Below, one piece after another: positions 20,141 through 28,976 of a stretch of 64,000 nucleotides of DNA (position 1 is the first letter of the stretch; every line of letters begins with the position of its first letter). The stretch is from positions 868,001-932,000 of the forward strand of contig NZ_JAGHRO010000001.1 in the NCBI RefSeq assembly GCF_017743735.1. Reading direction: 5' to 3'. The notes under the pieces were generated by a model. The model did not search any database. It was not told the origin of the DNA and was given only the letters and a program-made list of their open reading frames with translations. Origin of the DNA: Shimia sp. R9_2 (GTDB lineage: Bacteria > Pseudomonadota > Alphaproteobacteria > Rhodobacterales > Rhodobacteraceae). The position numbers were made by a program, and so were the translations under genes.

Positions 20141-20170
20141 GGCCGGAAATGTCAAAATGATGTCCCCAAA
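20141..20170 (+). promoter_or_regulatory. AraC-type operator, copy 2 (between araC and tautomerase operon)
   Basis: Same block order as copy 1: GGCCGGAA, TGTCAA, TGTCC and CAAA with identical spacing. It starts 83 bp before the ATG at 20224 (82 bp for copy 1), which argues for a functional, position-fixed site. ATGTC occurs twice 11 bp apart. Confidence 0.7.
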
Positions 20171-20223
20171 CGTCATCGGCTTTCCTTGGCGGTCGTCTAT
20201 TGTGATGTGATCGGGAGGTACAT

Positions 20224-20673
20224 ATGCGATCACTTATTACCATTCAAGAAGGTCAAATTTCGCTCGAGCAGATCAAGGCGTTGGAAGAGGTTTTGCGTAA
20301 ACTTTACGCGGAACACATCTGCGACGACAAACTGACCATCATTTGGAACATTGCGGCCAAGCAGCACACGATCACCGATCGGAAGTGGTCTCGGTCCTCT
20401 ACAGTGACCATGGAAGTGCCGGACGGGCTGGAAACCCAGAAGCGTGAAGCCTTCATGCTGGAGGTGGAAAAGAGCTGGCGTGCCGTAACCGGGCAGCACC
20501 CGGATCAGGTGGCCGTCGGAGCCTTTGACCAGTCGCGCTACACGGACATTCTGAAAGGCAACCTGACGCGGTTCTCCACATGGGGGCGCATCAGCTATCT
20601 GGCCAAGCTTTTCACACGCATCTTTATATCCAAGGCACGGTATGGAGTGCTGATTACCCGATTTAACCAGTGA
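20224..20673 (+). CDS. Tautomerase-superfamily-like protein lacking the N-terminal proline
   Basis: 149 residues, preceded by GGGAGG. The sequence suggests two beta-alpha-beta units (strand-helix at 1-50 and again at about 60-100: TVTMEVPDGLETQKREAF, VEKSWRAVTGQHPDQVAV), as in cis-CaaD-like members of the 4-oxalocrotonate tautomerase superfamily. Residue 2 is Arg, not the catalytic Pro. It is 12 bp upstream of a second family member that does have Pro at position 2. Possibly a non-catalytic partner subunit of a heteromer; this assignment rests on pattern and context only. Confidence 0.55.
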   Translation: MRSLITIQEGQISLEQIKALEEVLRKLYAEHICDDKLTIIWNIAAKQHTITDRKWSRSSTVTMEVPDGLETQKREAFMLEVEKSWRAVTGQHPDQVAVGAFDQSRYTDILKGNLTRFSTWGRISYLAKLFTRIFISKARYGVLITRFNQ

Positions 20674-20685
20674 GGGAGGAGACTC

Positions 20686-21102
20686 ATGCCGCTTTATACT
20701 CTGGCTTCCAAGAAGCCGTTTGCCGAGCAGACACGTTTTGACATCGCACAAGTGATCACGGATGTGCACTGTGGCTTGACCGGCGCGCCAACCGAGTTTG
20801 TGAATGTGGTTTTCATGACCGGCTACAGCATGCGCCGCGGAACCATTCTGGGTGTGAACGGGAACGTCCGCACCGGAGGAGACCGCACCGCCGGTCTTTA
20901 TGAGCAGCTCAACCAACAAATGCGCCAGCGGATCGCGGAAGCGGCCAAGCTGGATCTCTCCAAAGTTCTCGTCACGCTGATCGGCATCGAGCCGCATTGG
21001 GTTGTTGAAGGGGGCATGGTTTTGCCACCACCCGGCGAAGAAGCGGGCTGGCTCGAACGCAAGAACGCCGTTCACGCTGCAATGGGCGTGGGCACGGCGT
21101 AA
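20686..21102 (+). CDS. Tautomerase-family protein (cis-CaaD/4-OT superfamily)
   Basis: 138 residues starting MPLYTLASKKPF, so after Met removal the N-terminal residue is the catalytic Pro of the family. Two beta-alpha-beta halves are visible (VITDVHCGLTGAPTEFVNVV; LSKVLVTLIGIEPHWVVEGG). Arg residues in the GYSMRRG and NVRTGG loops could bind a carboxylate. The enzymes tautomerise or hydrate alpha,beta-unsaturated acids or keto-acids. Second gene of the plus arm of the AraC regulon, between its Pro-less paralogue and a flavin oxidoreductase. Confidence 0.82.
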   Translation: MPLYTLASKKPFAEQTRFDIAQVITDVHCGLTGAPTEFVNVVFMTGYSMRRGTILGVNGNVRTGGDRTAGLYEQLNQQMRQRIAEAAKLDLSKVLVTLIGIEPHWVVEGGMVLPPPGEEAGWLERKNAVHAAMGVGTA

Positions 21103-21172
21103 AGACTACAATGGAAACTGGCCGCATGCGACAGGGTATGCCGGCCTGTACAGACATCAAGGAAATACAGAC

Positions 21173-22402
21173 ATGGCAACGCTCGGAGATTCTCTGACGC
21201 TGAAATCGGGTACGGTTCTGCGCAACCGGATTTGCAAGGCTTCGATGAATGAAGCGCTGGCAACGCCGGACGGCAAGGTAACGGACGCGCATGTGTCGCT
21301 CTATGAAGCATGGGCGGACAGCGGCGCGAGCCTGCTGATCACCGGCAACATGATGGTAGACGGCAAGCACATGAACGAGCCGCTTGTTGTGGACGCGCTG
21401 CTGGACACCAACATGGATTTGCTGCGCAAGTGGGCAGCCACCGGCAAACGCACCAACACCCACATCTGGCCACAGCTGAACCACCCGGGCAAGCAATCGC
21501 CAAAGATGGTGAATGATGCACCGCTGGCGCCGTCTGTTATGCCGATCCCCAACGACATGTTTGCGCCGCCACGCGAGCTGACCGACGCCGAAATCGAAGG
21601 CATCATCGACAGCTTTGCCGAAGCGGCGGCGCGTCTGGAAGAAGCGGGCTTCACCGGTGTTCAGCTGCACGGCGCGCACGGCTATCTGATTGGCCAGTTC
21701 CTGTCTCCGCACCACAACCGTCGCGAAGACAAATGGGGCGGCAGCTTTGAAAACCGCTTTCGCTTTGTGGAAGAGATCTACAACCGCACCCGTGCCCGCA
21801 CCGGCCCTGGTTTCAACGTCGGCATCAAGATCAACTCCTCTGACTTCCAGAAGGGGGGCTTCACCGAGGAAGATTCCATCGAGGTGGCAAAGCGTCTGGA
21901 CAAGCTGGGCATCGACCTGATCGAGATTTCCGGCGGCAGCTGGGAAAACCCAGTGAACCGTAAAGGCAAGCAAGAAGCGAAAAAGGAAAGCACGCTGAAG
22001 CGTGAGGCCTATTTCCTTGAGTATGCTGAAAAGGTGAAAAGCCAGATTTCCACACCTTTGGTGGTGACCGGTGGGTTCCGATCGTCTGAAGGCATGAGCG
22101 AAGCGCTGGGAACCGGTGCAATGGATATGGCCGGTGTGGCCCGTCCGTTTGCGGTGGATCCGAAGTTTGGCAAGCACGTGATGCAGAACAACAAGCACGT
22201 GTCCCCAGTGGCGCCGATCCGCTCGGGTCTGAAGAAAATCGACGCAATGGCGATCATGGAAATCAGCTGGTACACGATGCAGATCGAGCGCATTTCGCAA
22301 GGCAAGAAGGTGCAAACCAAAGCCGACGGCATCTGGCCTGCGCTGCGCGTGATCTATCGCTTCTGGAAGAACGGCAAAGCAGTAAAGCGCGTCCGCGCCT
22401 AA
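21173..22402 (+). CDS. Old-Yellow-Enzyme-family NADH:flavin oxidoreductase
   Basis: 409 residues from ATG 21173 (AAGGAA upstream). A single TIM-barrel FMN domain: LKNR-like opening (TVLRNRICKASMNEAL), GVQLHGAHGYLIGQFLSPHH with the paired His residues, then DKWGGSFENRFRF and the phosphate site VVTGGFRSSEGM. There is no C-terminal Fe-S/FAD reductase part, unlike the dienoyl-CoA reductase at 34794. It probably reduces an activated C=C bond or acts as a related oxidoreductase. Third gene of the plus arm; with the tautomerases it suggests stepwise processing of an unsaturated keto or enoyl compound. Confidence 0.88.
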   Translation: MATLGDSLTLKSGTVLRNRICKASMNEALATPDGKVTDAHVSLYEAWADSGASLLITGNMMVDGKHMNEPLVVDALLDTNMDLLRKWAATGKRTNTHIWPQLNHPGKQSPKMVNDAPLAPSVMPIPNDMFAPPRELTDAEIEGIIDSFAEAAARLEEAGFTGVQLHGAHGYLIGQFLSPHHNRREDKWGGSFENRFRFVEEIYNRTRARTGPGFNVGIKINSSDFQKGGFTEEDSIEVAKRLDKLGIDLIEISGGSWENPVNRKGKQEAKKESTLKREAYFLEYAEKVKSQISTPLVVTGGFRSSEGMSEALGTGAMDMAGVARPFAVDPKFGKHVMQNNKHVSPVAPIRSGLKKIDAMAIMEISWYTMQIERISQGKKVQTKADGIWPALRVIYRFWKNGKAVKRVRA

Positions 22403-22429
22403 CTCTACCGACCGTTTATCGTGATTGAG

Positions 22430-22455
22430 GGCCGCCCAGTTTGGGCGGCCTTTTT
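22430..22455 (+). terminator. Rho-independent terminator
   Basis: GGCCGCCC and GGGCGGCC form an 8-bp GC stem around a 5-nt loop, directly followed by TTTTT. It ends the tautomerase/oxidoreductase operon 28 bp past the stop. Confidence 0.88.
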
Positions 22456-22551
22456 CGTATCCGCGCTGCCGTAGAGATGCTGGAAAGGGGTTTAAAGCTT
22501 AGGACTGCGCGGGGTGATGGCTGCCTGCGTGGGGCAGGCAGCGCTTCGGGC

Positions 22552-23418
22552 TTAGCCCCAGGTTGGGTGGAAGAGACCGGCTTTGGAGAGCGTGAAGATG
22601 TCTGCGCCGTCCGAGGTCACACCGATGGAGTGCTCAAACTGTGCGGAGAGCGATTTGTCGCGTGTTACCGCTGTCCAGTCATCTTCGAGCACTTTGGTTT
22701 CGGGGCGGCCCAGGTTCACCATTGGCTCGATGGTGAAGAACATGCCTTCTTCGAGCACAGGGCCAGTGCCTGCGCGGCCATAGTGCAGCACGTTTGGCGG
22801 CGCGTGGAACACGAGGCCAAGCCCGTGGCCGCAGAAGTCGCGCACCACAGACATGCGCTGGCGCTCCACATAGGTCTGAATGGCGTTGCCGATGTCACCA
22901 AATGTGTTGCCGGGTTTGACGGCTTCGATGCCCAGCATCAGCGCGTCATGGGTGACCTGAATGAGCTTTTTGGCAAACGCCTTGGGTTTGCCGGCCACAT
23001 ACATGCGGCTGGTGTCGCCAAACCAGCCGTCCACGATCACGGTCACGTCGATGTTGAGAATGTCGCCATCCTGCAATTTGTCATCGGCGCGCATCGGGTC
23101 TTCTTTGCGGGCGCTGGTCTCTTTGTTCCATTTGGGGATCGGGCTGCCGGGGATACCGTGGCAGACAACGTGGTTCACACTGATGCAGCTTGCGTGCTGG
23201 TAGCCGCGATAGCCGATGGTGGCGGATTCAGCGCCAGCCGCGACGACTTTGGACTCAATCAGGCGGTCCAGCTCGGCCGTGGTCTGGCCGGGGAAGACAT
23301 GCTCTGCGATCTCATCAAGGATCTGCGAGGCAAGCGCGCCTGCTTTGTGCATGCCTGCATGGTCGCCTGGGGCGTAGATGCGAATGCCATCGCGGGTTTG
23401 GCGGCCTTTGCCGATCAT
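22552..23418 (-). CDS. map: Type I methionine aminopeptidase
   Basis: 288 residues. Removes the initiator Met from new proteins in the cytosol. The substrate-binding His is in VNHVVCHGIPG, and the dinuclear metal ligands are the two Asp of LNIDVTVIVDGWFGDTS, the His of CGHGLGLVFH, the Glu of TIEPMVN and the Glu of QFEHSIGV. The length is a little above the usual 250-265 because of an N-terminal extension and an insertion near residues 95-110 (KWNKETSARKEDPM), common in this lineage. It is convergent with the operon at 20224-22402. Confidence 0.96.
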   Translation of the reverse strand: MIGKGRQTRDGIRIYAPGDHAGMHKAGALASQILDEIAEHVFPGQTTAELDRLIESKVVAAGAESATIGYRGYQHASCISVNHVVCHGIPGSPIPKWNKETSARKEDPMRADDKLQDGDILNIDVTVIVDGWFGDTSRMYVAGKPKAFAKKLIQVTHDALMLGIEAVKPGNTFGDIGNAIQTYVERQRMSVVRDFCGHGLGLVFHAPPNVLHYGRAGTGPVLEEGMFFTIEPMVNLGRPETKVLEDDWTAVTRDKSLSAQFEHSIGVTSDGADIFTLSKAGLFHPTWG

Positions 23419-23491
23419 CTGAACTGCTCCATCACCTAGGGTCCGACGCTATGTAAGGGCAAATGCCTCAAAGCGCCAGAGGGGGCTTATG

Positions 23492-24217
23492 CTATGCGTC
23501 AGAAAGGGTTTCGGGGAGGTGAAAAGGCAGGCGTTTGCCGATGGTGATCTGCGCTGGCGTGATGTCGCAGCGATAGGCGATCACCTGCACGCCTGCGGCC
23601 TGCGCCTTGACGAAGGTGGCGGCATAGGTCGGGTCGATGTCATGGGCCAGTGTCACCCGCTCCGCGTCAGTGCGCTGCACCAGATAGAACATCGCAGCAT
23701 CATGGCCCTGCGCGCGCATCTCGATCAGCTCTTCCAGATGTTTGGCGCCCCGCGCGGTCACGCTGTCAGGAAACTCGGCCACACCGGGCTGGCGTGACAG
23801 AGTGACGGATTTGACCTCCAGATAGAGGTCCGGGCGGGCGGGACCGGACAGCAGGAAGTCAATCCGGCTGTTTTGACCGTATTTTACCTCTGGGCGGATC
23901 ATGTCGTAGCTGGCGTATTCGCGGATTTCGCCCGCCATTAGCGCGGTTTTTAACGCGCGGTTGGGCACAGAAGTGTCCACCCCGGTGAAATCGCCGCTCT
24001 CATGCTCCACCAAACGCCAGCCGTATTTGAGCTTTTTCTTGGGGTCATCATTGGGCTCAAGCCAGATTTTCATTCCTGGTTCGGCCAGCCCCATCATTGA
24101 GCCTGGATTGGCACAATGTGCGGTCACCTCTGTGCCATTTTCGAGCACCGCATCGGCAAGAAAGCGTTTGTATCGGCGGATCAGCGTGGCGGGGATAAGA
24201 GGGGTTTGAAAGCGCAT
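23492..24217 (-). CDS. sfsA: SfsA-family protein
   Basis: 241 residues with the SfsA pattern: RRYKRFLADA near the N-terminus (OB-like part), HCANPGSMMGL, VGVDTSVPNR-like VDTSVPNRALKTAL, and the nuclease-like core RIDFLLSG with YLEVKSVTL. The family was named for sugar fermentation stimulation in E. coli and is thought to bind or cleave DNA, but its role is unsettled. It precedes map in the same direction (gap 73 bp) and is divergent from the molybdopterin-binding gene. Confidence 0.93.
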   Translation of the reverse strand: MRFQTPLIPATLIRRYKRFLADAVLENGTEVTAHCANPGSMMGLAEPGMKIWLEPNDDPKKKLKYGWRLVEHESGDFTGVDTSVPNRALKTALMAGEIREYASYDMIRPEVKYGQNSRIDFLLSGPARPDLYLEVKSVTLSRQPGVAEFPDSVTARGAKHLEELIEMRAQGHDAAMFYLVQRTDAERVTLAHDIDPTYAATFVKAQAAGVQVIAYRCDITPAQITIGKRLPFHLPETLSDA

Positions 24218-24263
24218 GGGACAGGCCTATACCTGCACTAAGCTGCTGACAAGGAATGAGATC

Positions 24264-24983
24264 ATGACAAACCCTACTGCCGCCATGCTGGTTATCGGTG
24301 ATGAAATCCTGTCGGGTAGAACGCGGGATGCGAATATGCACTATCTTGCGGGTGAGCTGACCAAGCAGGGGATCACGCTGGCTGAGGTGCGTGTGGTGCC
24401 GGATGTGCCGGAGAAGATCATTGGCGCGGTGCGTTCCCTGTCGGCCGAATATGACAGCGTGTTCACCTCCGGTGGGATCGGGCCGACCCATGACGACATC
24501 ACGGCAGATTGTGTGGCCGAGGCCTTTGGTGTGCACATCGACATTCGCGATGACGCGCGGGCGCTGCTGCAAAAGCACTATGACAATGCCGGGCAGGAGT
24601 TTAACGCGGCGCGCCAGCGCATGGCGCGTATCCCCGATGGGGCGACTCTGATCGACAATCCGGTGTCGGTTGCGCCGGGGTTTGTGGTGGAGAATGTCTA
24701 TGTGATGGCCGGTGTGCCTTCGGTGTTTCAGGCGATGGTGGCGAGTGTTCTGCCAAAGCTCACAGGTGGCGCACCCTTGCTGAGCCAGACCCTGCGCATT
24801 GAGCGCGGCGAAGGCGAGATTGCCGGACCGCTGGGCGAGTTGGCTGAGGAGTTTTCCGATCTGTCAATTGGCTCTTATCCCTATCAGCGCAATGGCGTGT
24901 ATGGTGCCAATGTGGTGGTGCGCGGCACGGATGGTGCGCGGATTGATGCAGCCATGGCGCGGCTGTCCGGGCTGTTCGCATGA
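24264..24983 (+). CDS. Molybdopterin-binding (CinA N-terminal/MoaB-like) protein
   Basis: 239 residues from ATG 24264 (AAGGAA upstream). The fold is clear: AAMLVIGDEILSGRTRDAN, VVPDVPEKI, SGGIGPTHDDIT with the binding loop, then NPVSVAPGF. It corresponds to the CinA N-terminal domain only; the C-terminal NMN-deamidase part is absent, as in many short homologues. The function may be molybdopterin-related or nucleotide hydrolysis. The stop overlaps the GNAT gene (ATGA), making an operon with the next three genes. Confidence 0.9.
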   Translation: MTNPTAAMLVIGDEILSGRTRDANMHYLAGELTKQGITLAEVRVVPDVPEKIIGAVRSLSAEYDSVFTSGGIGPTHDDITADCVAEAFGVHIDIRDDARALLQKHYDNAGQEFNAARQRMARIPDGATLIDNPVSVAPGFVVENVYVMAGVPSVFQAMVASVLPKLTGGAPLLSQTLRIERGEGEIAGPLGELAEEFSDLSIGSYPYQRNGVYGANVVVRGTDGARIDAAMARLSGLFA

Positions 24984-25711
24984 GTGCGACGCCGGATGCG
25001 CGGCAGCTTTATGATGTCGTAGATGCCACCTGGCCCGCAGCGCGGAGCTTTGCGGTTGGGCCGTTTCTCATTCGCGAAGGCAAGGGCGGGGGCAAGCGGG
25101 TGTCTGCGGCCACCGCGCTGGGCCCCTATGACGACAGTGATATTGCGCGTGCAGAAGAGGCTATGACCGCGTTGGGACAAGGTCTGTTGTTTCAGCTACG
25201 CGAGGGCGAAGAGGCCTTGGATGCGGCGCTGGCTGCGCGCGGCTATGAGGTCATTGATCCTGTCATCATGTATGTGATCGAGGTGGAGGCGCTTTCGCAA
25301 GAAGAGCCGCCGCGCACGGCGGCAATCCCCGCTTGGGAGCCGCTCAAGATCATGGAAGAGATCTGGGCCGCAGGTGGGGTTGGCCCCAAACGTATCGATG
25401 TGATGCGCCGCGCAGAAGGCCCGAAAACCGGGATGATTTCGCGTTGGAACGACAAGCCTGCAGGGGCATCTTTCCTCGCCATGCATGAGGGCATCGGCAT
25501 GGTGCACTCGCTTGAAATTCTACCGCATCAGCGCCGTCAAGGCGTTGCGCAGTTTTTGATGCGCCGCGCCGCGATCTGGGTGCAGCAGCACGGCGGCACA
25601 CATCTTTCGGTGATCTGCACCACGGCGAACGAAGGGGCAAACGCCCTCTATGCTTCCCTCGGGATGCGCGTTGTGGGACAGTATCATTACCGCCAGAAAA
25701 CAAACGCTTGA
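24980..25711 (+). CDS. GNAT-family N-acetyltransferase
   Basis: 243 residues. The C-terminal half carries the acetyl-CoA site: VHSLEILPHQRRQGVAQFLM (Q/R-x-x-G-x-G/A type loop) followed by ICTTANEGANALYASLGM. The N-terminal half is weakly conserved. It acetylates an amine; the substrate is unknown. Translation is coupled to the upstream gene by a 4-bp overlap. Confidence 0.88.
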   Translation: MSATPDARQLYDVVDATWPAARSFAVGPFLIREGKGGGKRVSAATALGPYDDSDIARAEEAMTALGQGLLFQLREGEEALDAALAARGYEVIDPVIMYVIEVEALSQEEPPRTAAIPAWEPLKIMEEIWAAGGVGPKRIDVMRRAEGPKTGMISRWNDKPAGASFLAMHEGIGMVHSLEILPHQRRQGVAQFLMRRAAIWVQQHGGTHLSVICTTANEGANALYASLGMRVVGQYHYRQKTNA

Positions 25712-25726
25712 GGGAGGGGAAAGACC

Positions 25727-26299
25727 ATGAGCACAGCAGAGATGCCAACCGCACTCGACATTCCGATGATGGACCCGCTGCCGCCGGAGACGCAGCGCTA
25801 TTTCGAGATTTGTCAGGAAAAGCTGGGCATGGTGCCCAACGTTCTGAAGGCCTATGCCATCACGCTGGAGAAACTCAACGCTTTCACCGCGCTCTATAAT
25901 GATCTGATGCTGGGCGAGAGCGGGCTGAGCAAGCTTGAGCGCGAGATGATTGCGGTGGCGGTGAGCTCGATCAACAAGTGTTTTTACTGTCTGGTGGCGC
26001 ATGGGGCCGCGGTGCGGCAGCTTTCGGGTGATCCGAGCCTCGGCGAAAAGATGGTGATGAACTGGCGTGTGGCGGATCTGGATGCGCGGCAATATGCGAT
26101 GCTGGCCTTTGCCGAAAAGATGACGGTGGCTTCGAGTACAATTGAAGAAAATGACCGTCAAAAGCTGCGCGATGTTGGCTTTTCCGATCAGGACATCTGG
26201 GATATCGCCAATGTGGCGGGGTTCTATAACATGTCCAATCGTGTGGCCTCCGCGACCAACATGAAACCCAACGAAGAGTATCACGCACTAGCAAGATGA
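25727..26299 (+). CDS. Peroxidase-related AhpD-like (carboxymuconolactone decarboxylase-fold) protein
   Basis: 190 residues, ATG 25727 behind GGGAGGGG. It has the AhpD core SSINKCFYCLVAHGAAVRQL with the redox CxxC and nearby His, matching the uncharacterised peroxidase-related enzyme subgroup (opening with PPETQRYFEICQEKLG). Such proteins use the Cys pair to reduce peroxides. It overlaps the downstream OmpA gene (ATGA), an odd functional pairing with a cell-wall protein. Confidence 0.9.
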   Translation: MSTAEMPTALDIPMMDPLPPETQRYFEICQEKLGMVPNVLKAYAITLEKLNAFTALYNDLMLGESGLSKLEREMIAVAVSSINKCFYCLVAHGAAVRQLSGDPSLGEKMVMNWRVADLDARQYAMLAFAEKMTVASSTIEENDRQKLRDVGFSDQDIWDIANVAGFYNMSNRVASATNMKPNEEYHALAR

Positions 26300-27273
26300 A
26301 AACGGCCCTGGCGATAGGCTTGGCGATCATGGCGCCTTTGGCGTGCTGGGCATTTGAGCCCCAGTTCGATGGCGAAGGTCAGTTGATGGCCGATGTGTTT
26401 GAGCCTCAGGGTGTTTTGACTTTGCCAGTTGGGCGGTTTGCTGATGGTGTGATGCCGACGCGCAGCCTGCCGGGGAATGTGACCCGGCGCAGCTGGCGTA
26501 TCTCGCGTGGGTTTCGCGGCACGGGCATGTTGACCGCCACGCTTGCGGCGCAGATGCGCCAGCAGGGGTATGACGTGGTCTTTGAGTGTGAATCCGATGG
26601 TTGCGGCGGGTTTGATTTCCGCTTCGGGATTGATGTCCTGCCGCCGCCAAAGATGTTTGTGGATCTGTCGGATTACTTCTTTCTCTCAGGGACCAAAGAC
26701 ACAGACACCGGGCTGGAGGCGGTTTGGATTCTGGTGAGCCAAACCGTGCAGGCGGGCATGGTGCAGATTGAAAGCGTGTCCCCTGCAAACACCGTCGCTC
26801 CGGAGCCTCTGGCACCAACAGGTGGGGGCGGTTTTCAAGGCGTGGCGGAGATTTCGCCGGATGGTCAGGAGGCTGTGTCCACAAAATCCCTGTCAGATTT
26901 GAGTGCGCAGATTGAGGGCACCGGGCATGTGGTGCTCGATGATCTGTCCTTTGAGACCGGAGCATCCAAGCTGGCGGAGCGGGAGTTTGCCTCGCTGAAG
27001 GCGCTTGCCGCCTATCTGAAGGCAAATGCCGAGACACGCATCGCGCTGGTTGGGCATACGGACAGTCAGGGCGCGCTGGATGTGAACACCCGCATCTCGC
27101 GACAGCGGGCACAGGCTGTGAAAGACCGGTTGGTCAGCCAGCATGGCGTGCCATCCAAACAGGTCGAGGCCCGAGGGGCCGGTTATCTGGCGCCCGTAGC
27201 CAGCAATCGCACGGACGCGGGGCGGGAGGCCAATCGGCGTGTGGAAGCGGTGTTGCTCAACATCACTGAGTGA
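26296..27273 (+). CDS. OmpA-family outer-membrane/peptidoglycan protein
   Basis: 325 residues. Signal peptide 1-19 (ALAIGLAIMAPLACWA). A unique middle domain (20-200) contains ECESDGCGGFDFRFG. The OmpA C-terminal domain (about 210-325) shows LSFETGASKLAEREFASLKA, LVGHTDSQGALDVNTRISRQ with the Asp/Arg that grip peptidoglycan, and REANRRVEAVL. Last gene of the four-gene operon starting at 24264. The middle domain is not a beta-barrel I recognise, so it is probably periplasmic or lipid-anchored by partners. Confidence 0.88.
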   Translation: MKTALAIGLAIMAPLACWAFEPQFDGEGQLMADVFEPQGVLTLPVGRFADGVMPTRSLPGNVTRRSWRISRGFRGTGMLTATLAAQMRQQGYDVVFECESDGCGGFDFRFGIDVLPPPKMFVDLSDYFFLSGTKDTDTGLEAVWILVSQTVQAGMVQIESVSPANTVAPEPLAPTGGGGFQGVAEISPDGQEAVSTKSLSDLSAQIEGTGHVVLDDLSFETGASKLAEREFASLKALAAYLKANAETRIALVGHTDSQGALDVNTRISRQRAQAVKDRLVSQHGVPSKQVEARGAGYLAPVASNRTDAGREANRRVEAVLLNITE

Positions 27274-27364
27274 CGGATGGAGGCCGGCCAAGTTGGCCCG
27301 CCAATTTTGCATACCCGCACGATGCGAAGTTGCGTCCGCTGACGCTCTGCAATAGAATCACTTC

Positions 27365-27592
27365 ATGGCCATCTGCATCATGTACAAACCAGCGCTGCGC
27401 ACCCGCCCAAGATACTACCGGGTGGAGATCGCGATGAACTTGTTTGAAGAGGTCTCTGTCATGCGCGAATGGGGGGTGAAGGGCGGCAAAGGCCGCACCA
27501 TGATCAGCATCTTTGGCAACCTGCGCGATGCGTCTTTGGCGGCGGATGGGTTCCGGCGCAAAGCCCTGCGTAAGGGATACGCGCGCAGCTAG
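27365..27592 (+). CDS. WGR-domain protein
   Basis: 75 residues. RPRYYRVEIAMNLFEEVSVM, then REWGVKGGKGRTMISIFGNL, is a complete WGR fold, with Trp-Gly-(Val) in place of Trp-Gly-Arg. WGR domains bind nucleic acids in poly(ADP-ribose) polymerases and some bacterial proteins; stand-alone forms in proteobacteria have no proven role. ATG 27365 is the first start of the frame. Confidence 0.82.
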   Translation: MAICIMYKPALRTRPRYYRVEIAMNLFEEVSVMREWGVKGGKGRTMISIFGNLRDASLAADGFRRKALRKGYARS

Positions 27593-27643
27593 AACCCCGC
27601 GTATTTGACGGGGCCGCCTTTTCTCATGTCGAGGCAAACTGCC

Positions 27644-28840
27644 TCAATTGGCCAAGCGCGACACCGCGCGGGCGAGCACTTCCAGACCTTTGACCAGATC
27701 TGCTTCGGCGGTGTCTTCCGCAAACACGTGGCTGACGCCGTTGATGGAGGGCACAAAGAGCATGCCGGCCGGCAGGATATTGGCCACATTGGCCGCGTCA
27801 TGCAGCGCGCCGGAGGGCATCAGGCGATGCGCATCCGGAGCAAGCGCGGCTGCGGCGTCCGACAGCGCGGCTTTAAGGCGCGGGTTCATCTGTGTCGGAG
27901 GCAAGGCCCATTCGCCGCCAAAAGAAACACGTCCGCCAAAGCGGGTGGCGCAGTCTTTGGCGAGCTTTCTGATCAGTGTGTCCATGTCTTGCAGGCGGGT
28001 CTCGGACCCGTCGCGCCATTGCATGGAGAAGGTCACGCTGCCGGGCACCACGGAGCTGGCGTTGGGATGCAGGGAGACGTGGCCGATGGTCCAGACCGTG
28101 GTGTCTGTGACAACGTCCGCTAGGGCTGCATTGAGTGATTGGTTGAACGCGGAAAGCATCTGAAATGCGTCTTTGCGGGTGGACATGGGCGTTGTGCCAG
28201 CATGGTTCTGTGCGCCGTCAAAGGTGATCTTGAGATCGCGGATGCCGACAATCTCGGTCACAACACCAATTTGCTCACCTGCCAGATCGAGCCAGGGGCC
28301 CTGTTCGATGTGCATTTCCAGAAAGCCAGTGAACTGTGCGGGATCCACCCAGCCCCGATCCAGATGGGCCATACTCTGTCGGGCCTCTGCGAAGGTGATG
28401 CCCGCATCATCTGTCACTTGGTCCATCTCGTCGAGCTGGGTCACGCCGCTCCAGAGCGCGCTTGCGGTGGTGCCACCAAAGCGGCCTTCTTCGTCCTGAA
28501 AGGACACAACGGATACGGGCGGGCCGCCGCTTTCCTTGTTGGCGCGGGCGATTTCAAGCCCGGCGATGACCCCAAGCGCCCCGTCGAGCCAGCCGCCTTC
28601 GGGCTGGGTGTCGCTGTGTGATCCCAGCAGCAACGAGGGTGCCTCTGCCAATCCCCAGACCGATCCGGCAGGGTCAAAATGCGGCGTCAGCCCGGCCTCT
28701 TCAAAGCGGGTGGCAAGCCATTGGCGAGCGGCGATGTCATCCGCACTAAAGGCCTGCCGTTGCACACCTTTGCCTACACCCGCCGCACCAATGGCGCGCA
28801 GCGCATGGAGGTCTTGAAGAAAGCGGTCGGGATTGAGCAT
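27644..28840 (-). CDS. Hydantoinase/carbamoylase-family amidase (M20)
   Basis: 398 residues. Dinuclear metal site pattern of N-carbamoyl-L-amino acid hydrolases and allantoate/ureidoglycolate amidohydrolases: [20 protein letters not shown] (His, Asp), [11 protein letters not shown] (Glu-Glu), [11 protein letters not shown] (His), and a late His in [10 protein letters not shown]. It hydrolyses a carbamoyl or related amide; which one cannot be read from sequence. Single gene, convergent with the WGR gene and divergent from the phosphatase. Confidence 0.9.
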   Translation of the reverse strand: MLNPDRFLQDLHALRAIGAAGVGKGVQRQAFSADDIAARQWLATRFEEAGLTPHFDPAGSVWGLAEAPSLLLGSHSDTQPEGGWLDGALGVIAGLEIARANKESGGPPVSVVSFQDEEGRFGGTTASALWSGVTQLDEMDQVTDDAGITFAEARQSMAHLDRGWVDPAQFTGFLEMHIEQGPWLDLAGEQIGVVTEIVGIRDLKITFDGAQNHAGTTPMSTRKDAFQMLSAFNQSLNAALADVVTDTTVWTIGHVSLHPNASSVVPGSVTFSMQWRDGSETRLQDMDTLIRKLAKDCATRFGGRVSFGGEWALPPTQMNPRLKAALSDAAAALAPDAHRLMPSGALHDAANVANILPAGMLFVPSINGVSHVFAEDTAEADLVKGLEVLARAVSRLAN

Positions 28841-28976
28841 GGATGGGCCTCACTTGTGAATGGCCAAACCCTAACCTCCCGCAGGGCAAGCGCAAGCCGG
28901 TGGCGGCGAATTCGCTTTCCCAAGGCGCGTCGCTTCGCTACGCATGGGCCACCGCTGTAGTTGAGAAAGGTCGCAG

